Source: Pseudomonadota bacterium
GTDB taxonomy: Bacteria; Pseudomonadota; Alphaproteobacteria; Micavibrionales; Micavibrionaceae
Direction of reading: 5' to 3'
Length of the DNA: 12,032 bases
Assembly (NCBI GenBank): GCA_016198545.1
Contig: JACQIJ010000208.1
Span: 1-12,032, forward strand
A program made the position numbers and the translations under genes. Each line of letters begins with the position of its first letter. Position 1 is the first letter of the stretch. Under the pieces are notes generated by a model. The model saw only the letters and a list, made by a program, of their open reading frames with translations. It made no database searches and was not told the DNA's origin. Below are positions 1-6,195 of this stretch, one piece after another.

Positions 1-1194
1 CCTGCGGACCCCCATATGGCAATGCCTGATATTCCTGATTTTGGGGTTCCATCCTCCGTTGAGACAGAGCAGCCGGTTGTTTCCTCTTCTCCTCCGTCGG
101 TTTTGGCGGATGTCCCGGAAGCGGCCCCTCCGGCCGCGGACCAGCCTGCGCCGGATACGGTGTCAGCGCCTGAACCGGCTGAGCCGGCGATGCAAGTTGC
201 CGATGCGGCGCCGCCTGAAGCAACGCAGGATGCCGCCCCCGTCGTTCCGGATGTGGAACAGCCGTCTCCTGAATTTCCGCAAGTGCAGGAGCCGGTGCAG
301 GAAGTTGTCGCCGAACCTCCCGTAGAAGATTTGCCTGACGTTCTGGGCGCAGGCGGGCAGGCCGCTTCGCAGATACAGGGGGGCGGAGCCGAGTCCGGCG
401 TTGTCGGGAGAGGAGGCGTACCTTCTCCGTCCTCAACGACGCCTATGGAATCCATTGTTCCTCCTGCTGTCGCGATGCCTTCTGGCGCCGATATTTATTA
501 TGATTCCACAAAGAACGTTCCTTCGGGGCCAATGGCTTCCATCGGTCCCCGCAAGGCCGATCCGGTCATGGAGCCGGCGTCGAAGTTCGTAGTGGCCCGG
601 AAAACAGGCAGCGAGAAGAGCGAGGATGCCCTGGTTGCTGCGGCGAACCGGGCGCTCAAGTTGGGTCGCTATGAGGCCGCCGCCGAAATGTTTGACCAGC
701 TGTATGAGAAAAACAGGCGCGATCCGCGTGTATTGATGGGGCGCGCTGTGGCCTATCAGAATTCCGGAAGGCCGGAAACCGCGCTGCGTTCCTATGAAGA
801 GCTCCTTGATGTTGACAAGGACAATGCCGATGCGTTGGTCAATATGCTTGGCTTGTTGCGGCAACAGTATCCCGAAGTGGCGTTGAGGCGCTTGCTGAAC
901 CTCTTTGACAAACATCCGGGTCACCCCGGCGTTGCGGCGCAGATAGGATTGACGCAGGCTGATCTCGGGCACTATGACGATGCCTTGCGCTATCTGGGCG
1001 TCGCCGCCAGCATCGAGCCGCAGAATGCCCAGCACCAGTTCAATATGGGCGTCGTGGCCGATCGCATGGGAAGGTCGGCGGATGCTGTAAGGTTCTATGA
1101 GCAGGCCCTGGAGATTGACAGCGTTTACGGCGGCGGACGAACGGTTTCGCGCGACCAGATTTATGATCGCCTTTCCGTGCTGCGCCGGCGCTGA
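1..1194 (+). CDS. TPR-repeat protein with long Pro/Ala-rich N-terminal region, probably 5'-truncated by the window edge
   Basis: The reading frame is already open at base 1; the first in-window ATG is at 16 (392 aa from there). The codons before it encode more Pro/Ala/Asp-type residues and no ribosome site is visible, so the true start is probably upstream. Counting from the ATG at 16, residues 1-195 are low-complexity, rich in Pro, Ala, Glu and Val, and probably disordered. Residues 203-371 form about five tetratricopeptide repeats with typical spacing, such as ALKLGRYEAAAEMFDQLYEK and NMGVVADRMGRSADAVRFYE. TPRs are protein-protein scaffolds. The stop lies 11 bp before the prepilin peptidase, so the two are probably co-transcribed. 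A Pro-rich linker followed by C-terminal TPRs beside pilus genes resembles the MSHA/type IV pilus assembly protein MshN, which would also have an N-terminal membrane helix, here outside the window. The TPR call is firm; the MshN-like role is inference. Confidence 0.8.
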   Translation, partial: PADPHMAMPDIPDFGVPSSVETEQPVVSSSPPSVLADVPEAAPPAADQPAPDTVSAPEPAEPAMQVADAAPPEATQDAAPVVPDVEQPSPEFPQVQEPVQEVVAEPPVEDLPDVLGAGGQAASQIQGGGAESGVVGRGGVPSPSSTTPMESIVPPAVAMPSGADIYYDSTKNVPSGPMASIGPRKADPVMEPASKFVVARKTGSEKSEDALVAAANRALKLGRYEAAAEMFDQLYEKNRRDPRVLMGRAVAYQNSGRPETALRSYEELLDVDKDNADALVNMLGLLRQQYPEVALRRLLNLFDKHPGHPGVAAQIGLTQADLGHYDDALRYLGVAASIEPQNAQHQFNMGVVADRMGRSADAVRFYEQALEIDSVYGGGRTVSRDQIYDRLSVLRRR

Positions 1195-1205
1195 CGGATC
1201 CCTTC

Positions 1206-2033
1206 GTGGCACAGGCATACGGCATCCTTGAACTGGCCATTGTTATCATCCTGGCTCTGTCGTTTGGAAGTTTTTCCACGGCGTTGGCTTGGCGCGTTCC
1301 GCGCGGCGTTCCATGGACATTTGCGAAATGGCGGAAGGAAGGGCATACCTTTGAAAGGTCGTCATGCCCGTCCTGCGGCGTTACGTTAAAGGTTCCGGAT
1401 CTCGTTCCTCTTTTGTCGTGGCTGTTTTTACGCGGGAAGTGCCGTTATTGCGGTGTTGCCATCGGCTGGGTCTATCCTCTGATAGAGGCAGGCGTTCTTG
1501 CCGGCGCGCTTGGGGCCTATGCCTCATGGGGCTTCACCCCGGAAACCTTCATCATTATGGCGGCGATTCCCTTTTTTGCCGCATTGATAGCAATCGATCT
1601 CGAACACATGGTTTTACCTGATCAGCTTGTATTTCCGCTTTTTCTGATGGGCTTCCTGTTTTTCTTTTATTCGGAAGGGTACGGAAACTTTCTGAATGAC
1701 TTTACGACCGGATCCTTGCCGCGGTCTCTTATGGGGGCCGCGGTCTATGCAGGGATAGCATGGATGACGGGGTTTATTCTTTCCCGCATTCTGAAGGGGG
1801 ATGTTCTGGGCATGGGCGACATAAAGTTTTTCGGCACGGCAGGGGTGTGGCTTGGCGTGGAGCTGCTGCCGGCATTTTTTATTTACTCTGGCTTTTTTGG
1901 CATAGTTTTTGGAGCTTTATGGCAGATGAAAACCGGACGCCGATTGTTTCCATTTGGCCCGGCAATAATTTTTGGGCTTTACATATGCATAGTTCTGAAA
2001 AACACCCCCTTTACCAGTTTGATAGGGATGTAA
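1206..2033 (+). CDS. pilD: Prepilin peptidase / N-methyltransferase (A24 family)
   Basis: A 275-aa integral inner-membrane aspartic protease that cleaves the leader of type IV prepilins and, in this family, methylates the new N-terminus. Residues 10-30 form the first membrane segment and carry the conserved GSF motif (FGSFSTALAWRVPRG). A cytoplasmic loop carries the two zinc-type pairs CPSC (C54, C57) and CRYC (C79, C82), marking the bifunctional form with the methylase domain rather than the short TadV/CpaA type. The two catalytic aspartates are D131 (AIDLEHMVLPD) and D205 (GMGDIKFFG). The FPFGPAI motif near residue 248 is also family-typical. Several hydrophobic segments follow between 90 and 270. 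The length is normal for PilD. The start is a GTG 11 bp after the TPR gene, with only a weak ribosome site, suggesting operon expression. No key residue is missing. Confidence 0.93.
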   Translation: MAQAYGILELAIVIILALSFGSFSTALAWRVPRGVPWTFAKWRKEGHTFERSSCPSCGVTLKVPDLVPLLSWLFLRGKCRYCGVAIGWVYPLIEAGVLAGALGAYASWGFTPETFIIMAAIPFFAALIAIDLEHMVLPDQLVFPLFLMGFLFFFYSEGYGNFLNDFTTGSLPRSLMGAAVYAGIAWMTGFILSRILKGDVLGMGDIKFFGTAGVWLGVELLPAFFIYSGFFGIVFGALWQMKTGRRLFPFGPAIIFGLYICIVLKNTPFTSLIGM

Positions 2034-2156
2034 TTTTTGGCTTTTATTTGCTAGATTATTGATAGCGTTTACTTTTTGTTTGTAATTTCGGGCTAAAAAT
2101 ATACTCAGGGCCTGGTTTTTCCGAATCTTTTCATCAAGCCGGATCTGGAGGGGACA
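2034..2156 (+). promoter_or_regulatory. AT-rich leader with candidate sigma-70 promoter and strong ribosome site for pilT
   Basis: This 123-bp gap is clearly more AT-rich than the flanking genes. A promoter-like pair is TTGATA at 2059-2064 and TGTAAT at 2081-2086, with 16-bp spacing and one mismatch to each consensus. A second possible -10, TATACT, lies at 2100-2105. A strong Shine-Dalgarno, TGGAGGGG at 2146-2153, sits 5 nt (from GGAGG) before the GTG start at 2157 and fixes that start. No convincing terminator hairpin for pilD was seen, so pilTU may be expressed both from here and by read-through. The promoter is pattern-based only. Confidence 0.45.
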
Positions 2157-3344
2157 GTGGATATTACACAATTACTGGCGTTTACGACCCAGAACAACGC
2201 ATCGGACTTGCATCTCAGCCCGAATAATCAGCCTATCATCCGCGTTCATGGCGAACTGAAGCGGGTCAAGGGGGATCCGCTGAAGAGCGACGAGATACGG
2301 TCGATGCTGTATTCCGTGATGACAGAGGACCAGCGCGCCGATTTCGAAAGGGATTTCGAGCTGGACTTTGCCGTGGCCTTTGGCGAAAAAGCGCGCTTCA
2401 GGGTCAATATTTTTACGACGCGGACGGGAACGGCTGCGGTGTTCCGGAGCATTCCGTCCCTTATTCCGACGATGGAAGAACTGGAACTTCCGCCTATCAT
2501 GCGACGGTTCGCGGAGCTTGAAAAAGGCCTTGTCCTTGTTACCGGACCAACAGGCAGCGGTAAATCGACATCGCTTGCGTCGATGATTAATCACATTAAC
2601 GATACGATGGCGCTGCACATCGTCACCATCGAGGACCCGGTCGAATTTTTCCATTCATCGAAGAAAAGCCTCGTCAACCACCGGGAGATCGGCTCCGATA
2701 CGAAATCTTTTGCAAAGGCGCTGAGAAGCTCTCTGCGGGAAGATCCCGATGTCATTCTGGTGGGCGAGATGCGCGATTATGAAACGATCTCGCTTGCGCT
2801 GACGGCGGCGGAAACGGGACACCTTGTGTTTGGCACGCTGCACTCGAATTCCGCGTACAAGACGATTGACCGCATTATCGACGTATTTCCGACAGGAGAC
2901 AAGGAGATGGTGCGCGCCATGCTGGCGAGTTCTCTGCAGGGCGTTGTAGCGCAGACGCTCTTAAGGCGCGCAGATGGCGCAGGCCGGGTGGCCGCATTCG
3001 AGGTTCTTGTGGGTACGAACGCCGTGCGCAACCTTATCCGTGAAAACCAGGTGGCGCAGTTATATTCCATGATTCAAACCGGATCCCGCTACGGAATGAT
3101 TACGATGGAAGAGGCTATTAATAACCTTCTGGAGCAGGGCCTTATCAATCGCGAGGAAGCGCGGACGGCCCTTATGCGGACGACGGATGAGGAAGGAGAT
3201 CGCGACGACGACATCGCCTCGGCGGCTCTGGGCGGCGGGCGCATGGACGAAAGCCCGGAGAAAAGTCCGAAGTTCCACGGCGGCGGTTTTGAAGATCAGG
3301 GCGGCAATACAGGCGGCAAGCAGGACGAGGGGTATTCATTTTGA
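2157..3344 (+). CDS. pilT: Type IV pilus retraction ATPase PilT, with extra C-terminal tail
   Basis: A cytoplasmic hexameric secretion-type ATPase that depolymerises the pilus and so powers twitching motility and DNA uptake. The N-terminal PAS-like domain spans about 1-110 and begins with the family-typical NNASDLHLS. The RecA-like domain follows: Walker A GPTGSGKST at 130-138, Asp box TIEDPVEF at 157-164, Walker B DPDVILVGEMRD at 196-207 with E204, and His box AAETGHLVFGTLHS around 217-230 (H222, H229). The PilT-specific AIRNLIRE motif appears as AVRNLIRE (289-296), which separates it from PilB and PilU. PilT is usually about 345 aa; this protein has 395, the surplus being a Gly/Asp/Glu-rich, probably disordered tail from about 343. 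The GTG start is supported by a strong ribosome site. The stop overlaps the pilU start by 4 nt, implying translational coupling. Confidence 0.95.
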   Translation: MDITQLLAFTTQNNASDLHLSPNNQPIIRVHGELKRVKGDPLKSDEIRSMLYSVMTEDQRADFERDFELDFAVAFGEKARFRVNIFTTRTGTAAVFRSIPSLIPTMEELELPPIMRRFAELEKGLVLVTGPTGSGKSTSLASMINHINDTMALHIVTIEDPVEFFHSSKKSLVNHREIGSDTKSFAKALRSSLREDPDVILVGEMRDYETISLALTAAETGHLVFGTLHSNSAYKTIDRIIDVFPTGDKEMVRAMLASSLQGVVAQTLLRRADGAGRVAAFEVLVGTNAVRNLIRENQVAQLYSMIQTGSRYGMITMEEAINNLLEQGLINREEARTALMRTTDEEGDRDDDIASAALGGGRMDESPEKSPKFHGGGFEDQGGNTGGKQDEGYSF

Positions 3345-4477
3345 AATCGACGCCAGTTATACTTGAGTATTTTAATGCCATGAATGCCCGCAAGGCGAGC
3401 GACCTGTATCTGACGGTCGGCTACCCTCCTGCGATCCGCGTTGAATCGACGCTTGAGAACCTCAGAAAAGATTCTCTGAGCGTCGAGGAAATCAATGAAT
3501 TTTTGTCGACGGTTCTGACCGGAAGGCAGCGCCGCGAGTTTGACACGAAGATGGAACTGAACACATCTCTGGATGTAGGAAAATTCGGACGGTACAGGAT
3601 AAATGTTCTGCGCCAGCGGCAAAACCCGGCTCTTGTCATACGACGCATCGTTTCAAAAATTCCCAGCTTTGGCGATCTGCGCCTTCCCGTTCTGCTGGAA
3701 AAGCTGGCTTTGGAAAAAAGGGGTCTTATACTCGTCACGGGCATGACCGGGGCCGGTAAATCGACGACTCTGGCATCTGTTATAAATTACCGGAATCAGA
3801 ATGATGCGGGTCATATCATAACGATCGAAGATCCTATTGAGTATTTTCATGATCATAAGAAGTGCGTTGTCACGCAGCGCGAAGTGGGCGTCGATACGGA
3901 TTCATACGCTATCGCGCTGAAAAACTCCCTGCGGCAGCGCCCTGATGTCATTCTGGTCGGCGAAATACGCGACCGCGAGGTCATGGAGCAGGCGATTATG
4001 GCTTCGGAAACGGGTCATCTGTGCCTTTCGACGTTGCATACATCAAATGCCTATCAGTCCATTGAGCGCGTCGTGAACATGTTTCCCGAGGAGTATTCAA
4101 GCCAGATACGTTTGAGCCTCTCGACCAATCTGAAGGCGATTATTTCGCAGCGTCTGGTGCCGTCCACAAAAGGGGGGCTTGTCCCGGCCATCGAGGTTAT
4201 GCTGAACCAGGGGCTTGTCCGCGAACTGATACACTCCGGCGAAATTTCGAAGATCCGCGACGTCATGGCCCAGAACAACCAAATGGGCATGTGCACGTTC
4301 GATCAGTCGCTGATGCGTCTTTATGCCGAGAAGCTGATTACCGAAGAGATAGCGTTATCGCATTCGGACCAGCCCGCCGATCTGAAACTGAAAATAAAGC
4401 AGTACAAGATGGGAGATTCTTCCAATAAGGATGCCTTGCGGGATCTCGATACGTCGCTTCTGTCCTTCGCGGACTGA
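3341..4477 (+). CDS. pilU: PilT-dependent retraction ATPase PilU
   Basis: A paralogue of PilT (378 aa) that works with it to supply extra retraction force. It has a PAS-like N-domain with the KASDLYLTVG motif, Walker A GMTGAGKST (134-142), Asp box TIEDPIEY (161-168), Walker B RPDVILVGEIRD (200-211, E208) and His box ETGHLCLSTLHT (223-234; H226, H233). The AIRNLIRE motif is replaced by GLVRELIHSGEI, and the C-terminus carries the PilU-like SDQPADLKLKIK, so PilU is preferred over a second PilT. The start is a TTG overlapping the pilT stop (TTGA); a GAGGGG ribosome site at 3327-3332 lies 8 nt upstream and supports this unusual start. The stop codon at 4475-4477 directly touches the stop codon of the convergent kynA with no intergenic base. 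Confidence 0.92.
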   Translation: MKSTPVILEYFNAMNARKASDLYLTVGYPPAIRVESTLENLRKDSLSVEEINEFLSTVLTGRQRREFDTKMELNTSLDVGKFGRYRINVLRQRQNPALVIRRIVSKIPSFGDLRLPVLLEKLALEKRGLILVTGMTGAGKSTTLASVINYRNQNDAGHIITIEDPIEYFHDHKKCVVTQREVGVDTDSYAIALKNSLRQRPDVILVGEIRDREVMEQAIMASETGHLCLSTLHTSNAYQSIERVVNMFPEEYSSQIRLSLSTNLKAIISQRLVPSTKGGLVPAIEVMLNQGLVRELIHSGEISKIRDVMAQNNQMGMCTFDQSLMRLYAEKLITEEIALSHSDQPADLKLKIKQYKMGDSSNKDALRDLDTSLLSFAD

Positions 4478-5563
4478 TTACCGCTGTTTTGCGTAGCTGT
4501 ATCCCATCTCGCCGGAGATTTCATCCGGCAGGGGCGGCAACGCGCGCTGCGGTATGAGATATGTGGAAAGTCCGAACAGATCCGTGAATATACGGTGTTT
4601 TTCCAATGTCTGCATGAGGTATCCGTACCCCGCCGAACCACCGGTTCCCATCGAAAAGCCGACCATGCGCTGCGTCATCAGGGCGTGGCGGTAACGCCAC
4701 AGTGCGAATAACTCGTCGATGTCCATGATAAGGGACAGCAGGCGGAACGGTATCTGCAAGGCAGGCTCGTTGCGGTAAACGGTAATGAACAGGCCCGCCT
4801 GAAGCGCGCGCCATGACATGCGCCAGTGTCCCTTTTTGTGCTCCTCGGGGTCAAAAATCCCGTCGAACTTTTTACGGTTTTTATCGATGGCCTCCAGTTC
4901 CGCTTTTAGCGCTTCCGGATCGAGATTGTCGTTCGCCGCTTTCTTTCTCTCATCAAGGATTTTGTAGACGGCCTCGCGGTAGGATTCCCAGAATTTATAG
5001 CCGCTTTTTTCGATGAACGGCGTACGGGACAGCCAGCGATCGACCAGATCGAACAGGGACGGGGTTTGCTCCGTTTCCTTTATCGTCTTGCGGCTGGCCG
5101 GGCACAGATTATCGTCGAACTGCCCGTGGAACACCCGCAGCCTGTCTTCGCGGCGCAGGCCCAGCCGCGTTTCGATCAGGCGGAATTGCCCGCTCTGAAA
5201 TCCGGATGCCGTCTTCAGGTATTCTCGGAAATCGGTGAAGTCCTGGTTGGTCATGGTTTCCAGCACATCGAGCTGTTTCACCAGAATGCGCATGATGCTG
5301 ACGATGCGATCGAGATGCTTCAGAACCGGCAGAAGGTCGCGGTCATCCAGAGTTTTGCCGGACATGCGGGCGCACACGTCATCCAGCTCAAAAAGGATTT
5401 GCTTGAACCACAGTTCGTAAACCTGGTGGAAGATTATAAAGAGCATTTCATCATGCGCAGGCTTTCCCGCTTCATTGCTCCAGGGCCTCTGCGCATCAAG
5501 GATTTTATCCAGGTGCAGATAGGCTCCGTATTGGTCCCAAGGCTCTTTTTTCTTGTCCTGCAT
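4478..5563 (-). CDS. kynA: Tryptophan 2,3-dioxygenase, long form
   Basis: A cytoplasmic heme enzyme that opens the indole ring of L-tryptophan with O2 to give N-formylkynurenine, the first step of the kynurenine pathway. From the ATG at 5563 it has 361 aa. Visible motifs: YGAYLHLDKIL (12-22), FHQVYELWFKQILFEL with the distal His46, LETMTNQDFTDFREYL with R113, ASGFQSGQFRLIE, the heme-ligand region WRYRHALMTQRM (H293) and GTGGSAGYGYL (T307). All expected active-site positions are present. The reading frame continues to an ATG at 5623, but that start lies inside a terminator hairpin; a second ATG at 5599 is also possible. I prefer 5563: a promoter-like pair sits just upstream and the protein then begins just before the conserved domain. 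No ribosome site is seen at any candidate start. No other kynurenine gene is in the window. Certain of function, less of the start. Confidence 0.94.
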   Translation of the reverse strand: MQDKKKEPWDQYGAYLHLDKILDAQRPWSNEAGKPAHDEMLFIIFHQVYELWFKQILFELDDVCARMSGKTLDDRDLLPVLKHLDRIVSIMRILVKQLDVLETMTNQDFTDFREYLKTASGFQSGQFRLIETRLGLRREDRLRVFHGQFDDNLCPASRKTIKETEQTPSLFDLVDRWLSRTPFIEKSGYKFWESYREAVYKILDERKKAANDNLDPEALKAELEAIDKNRKKFDGIFDPEEHKKGHWRMSWRALQAGLFITVYRNEPALQIPFRLLSLIMDIDELFALWRYRHALMTQRMVGFSMGTGGSAGYGYLMQTLEKHRIFTDLFGLSTYLIPQRALPPLPDEISGEMGYSYAKQR

Positions 5564-5569
5564 GAAGCA

Positions 5570-5598
5570 AAAATAGGCCCGAATAAGGCGTGTGTCCA
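5570..5598 (-). promoter_or_regulatory. Candidate kynA promoter giving a leaderless or near-leaderless mRNA
   Basis: On the minus strand, TGGACA (5598-5593) and TATTTT (5575-5570) are spaced 17 bp apart, with one and two mismatches to the sigma-70 consensus. Only 6 nt separate the -10 box from the ATG at 5563, so transcription would begin at or next to that ATG. This fits the lack of a ribosome site there and lies directly downstream of the terminator. It is a pattern match only. Confidence 0.3.
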
Positions 5599-5602
5599 TA
5601 AG

Positions 5603-5633
5603 AAAAAAACAGCGCATCGGCACTGTTTTTTTT
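5603..5633 (-). terminator. Strong intrinsic terminator behind the small 80-aa gene, just upstream of kynA
   Basis: Arms at 5603-5615 and 5620-5632 pair around a 4-nt loop. In the minus-strand RNA all 13 positions pair, one as G-U, with a CAGUGC/GCGCUG core next to a run of seven U. In the plus direction the same place is a C-A mismatch, also followed by a U-run, so the structure may act both ways. It starts 27 nt after the stop of the small minus-strand gene ending at 5660, as expected for its terminator. Its position argues against the kynA start at 5623. Confidence 0.75.
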
Positions 5634-5659
5634 CGTTCCTGACGGGATAATTCTGTTGT

Positions 5660-5902
5660 TTATACGGTTATATCCAGTTTTGTGCCGCGCCGACGGCTGT
5701 CGGATTGCTTTTCCTCGTTATCGTTTTCTGAGGAGGCGCGTACTTCCTGCGTTGCTTCATTTTTTTGCGTTGCGGAAGCGGACTCCGCGCGTGAGCTTTC
5801 TGCTTCGTTTTTCTTTTCAGCTTTTCGCGTTTCTTCTTCACGCTGTTGCTGGAAAGGGTTTGCCGTTGTGGATTGTACTGAATTGCTAACCGGACCAACC
5901 AT
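5660..5902 (-). CDS. Small hydrophilic protein of unknown function (80 aa)
   Basis: I do not recognise a named family. The N-terminus is mildly hydrophobic (MVGPVSNSVQSTTANPF). The middle is strongly charged and rich in Glu, Lys, Arg, Ser and Gln, probably disordered. The end is a short RRRGTKLDITV that could be a small beta strand. There is no signal peptide or membrane segment. Reasons to believe it is real: a clear GGAGG ribosome site 8 nt before the ATG at 5902, a strong terminator 27 nt after the stop, and an upstream divergent regulatory region. Overlapping frames on either strand here are shadows without such signals. It is a single-gene transcript by appearance, divergent from the DUF2336 gene. 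Function unknown. Confidence 0.65.
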   Translation of the reverse strand: MVGPVSNSVQSTTANPFQQQREEETRKAEKKNEAESSRAESASATQKNEATQEVRASSENDNEEKQSDSRRRGTKLDITV

Positions 5903-5988
5903 TTACATAGCCTCCAATGTGTCTTGCACCCCTATAAACTATCATAACGCGTAAAGCTTAAGAAATGCTTTCAGGTCAGTTTTGAGGG

Positions 5989-6030
5989 TTAACTGAATAA
6001 TAACCGTTCCGTGTTAACCTTATGGTAAGG
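5989..6030. promoter_or_regulatory. Two CtrA-like half-site pairs and a 13-bp inverted repeat
   Basis: TTAA-N7-ATAA at 5989-6003 and TTAA-N7-GTAA at 6014-6028 each match the CtrA consensus TTAA-N7-TTAA except for one base. The second overlaps a perfect inverted repeat, CCTTA-TGG-TAAGG (6018-6030). CtrA is the alphaproteobacterial response regulator of cell cycle and motility genes. Such degenerate sites occur by chance in AT-rich DNA, so this is only a candidate. Confidence 0.3.
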
Positions 6031-6035
6031 AATTG

Positions 6036-6047
6036 CCTGTATACAGG
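6036..6047. promoter_or_regulatory. Perfect 12-bp palindrome CCTGTATACAGG, possible operator
   Basis: The sequence is identical on both strands and sits in the middle of the divergent intergenic region, 134 bp before the small gene start and about 150 bp before the DUF2336 start. Half-sites CTGT/ACAG recall LexA operators, but the spacing (2 instead of 8) does not fit the classic E. coli box. The binding protein, if any, is unknown. Confidence 0.35.
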
Positions 6048-6064
6048 TGCTGTGTGTGGGGAAC

Positions 6065-6172
6065 ATGTGTCTAGTCCTGGATCCGCAAGGGTCTGTCCGG
6101 CCTGTTTCTCTTCCGCAAAAGATAAAAAAACAAGAGTTTGTCTTTTACGGGGTCATGAGAGGGCTGGGATAA
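6065..6172 (+). CDS. Possible 35-aa small protein or leader peptide upstream of the DUF2336 gene
   Basis: An ATG at 6065 opens a 35-codon frame ending in TAA at 6170-6172, 23 bp before the DUF2336 start. A purine stretch GGGGA (6058-6062) lies just upstream as a weak, closely spaced ribosome site. The predicted peptide starts MCLVLDPQG, has a KIKK basic patch and ends FVFYGVMRGLG. A frame this short can arise by chance, and no repeats of Trp, His or other codons suggest classic attenuation. Included as a candidate only. Confidence 0.25.
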   Translation: MCLVLDPQGSVRPVSLPQKIKKQEFVFYGVMRGLG

Positions 6173-6195
6173 CGGATAATGACACGAGGTGAGGA

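Larger units (their letters stand above)
5903..6195. promoter_or_regulatory. Divergent intergenic region between the 80-aa gene and the DUF2336 gene
   Basis: This 293-bp stretch serves the minus-strand small gene and the plus-strand DUF2336 gene. It holds several separate signals listed on their own: two TTAA-type half-site pairs, a perfect 12-bp palindrome and a possible 35-aa reading frame. On the minus strand a TATGAT box lies about 45 nt before the small gene start, but without a convincing -35 partner. On the plus strand GATAAC (6168-6173) and GATAAT (6175-6180) lie close to the DUF2336 start, also with no well-spaced -35. No tRNA or convincing terminator was seen. Confidence 0.5.

Noticed and set aside
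433..1218. A 261-codon minus-strand open frame opposite the TPR gene
   Set aside because: The plus strand has clear TPR repeats; the antisense product is Arg/His-rich with no domain and is a shadow.
2014..2040. Possible pilD terminator (CCCT...AGGG followed by T-rich DNA)
   Set aside because: Only a 4-bp stem with a 13-nt loop, and the T-run is displaced; too weak to call.
5066..5650. A 194-codon plus-strand open frame opposite kynA
   Set aside because: It lies almost entirely antisense to a clear tryptophan dioxygenase with all conserved residues. No independent coding signal was seen.
5682..5954. A 90-codon plus-strand open frame opposite the 80-aa gene
   Set aside because: The minus-strand gene has a good ribosome site and terminator; the plus frame has neither and gives a Ser/Phe/Cys-rich product typical of an antisense shadow.
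6115..6152. Inverted repeat AAAAGATAAA / TTTGTCTTTT as a terminator
   Set aside because: The stem is almost entirely A-T with no GC core, and no gene ends just upstream except the doubtful small ORF.
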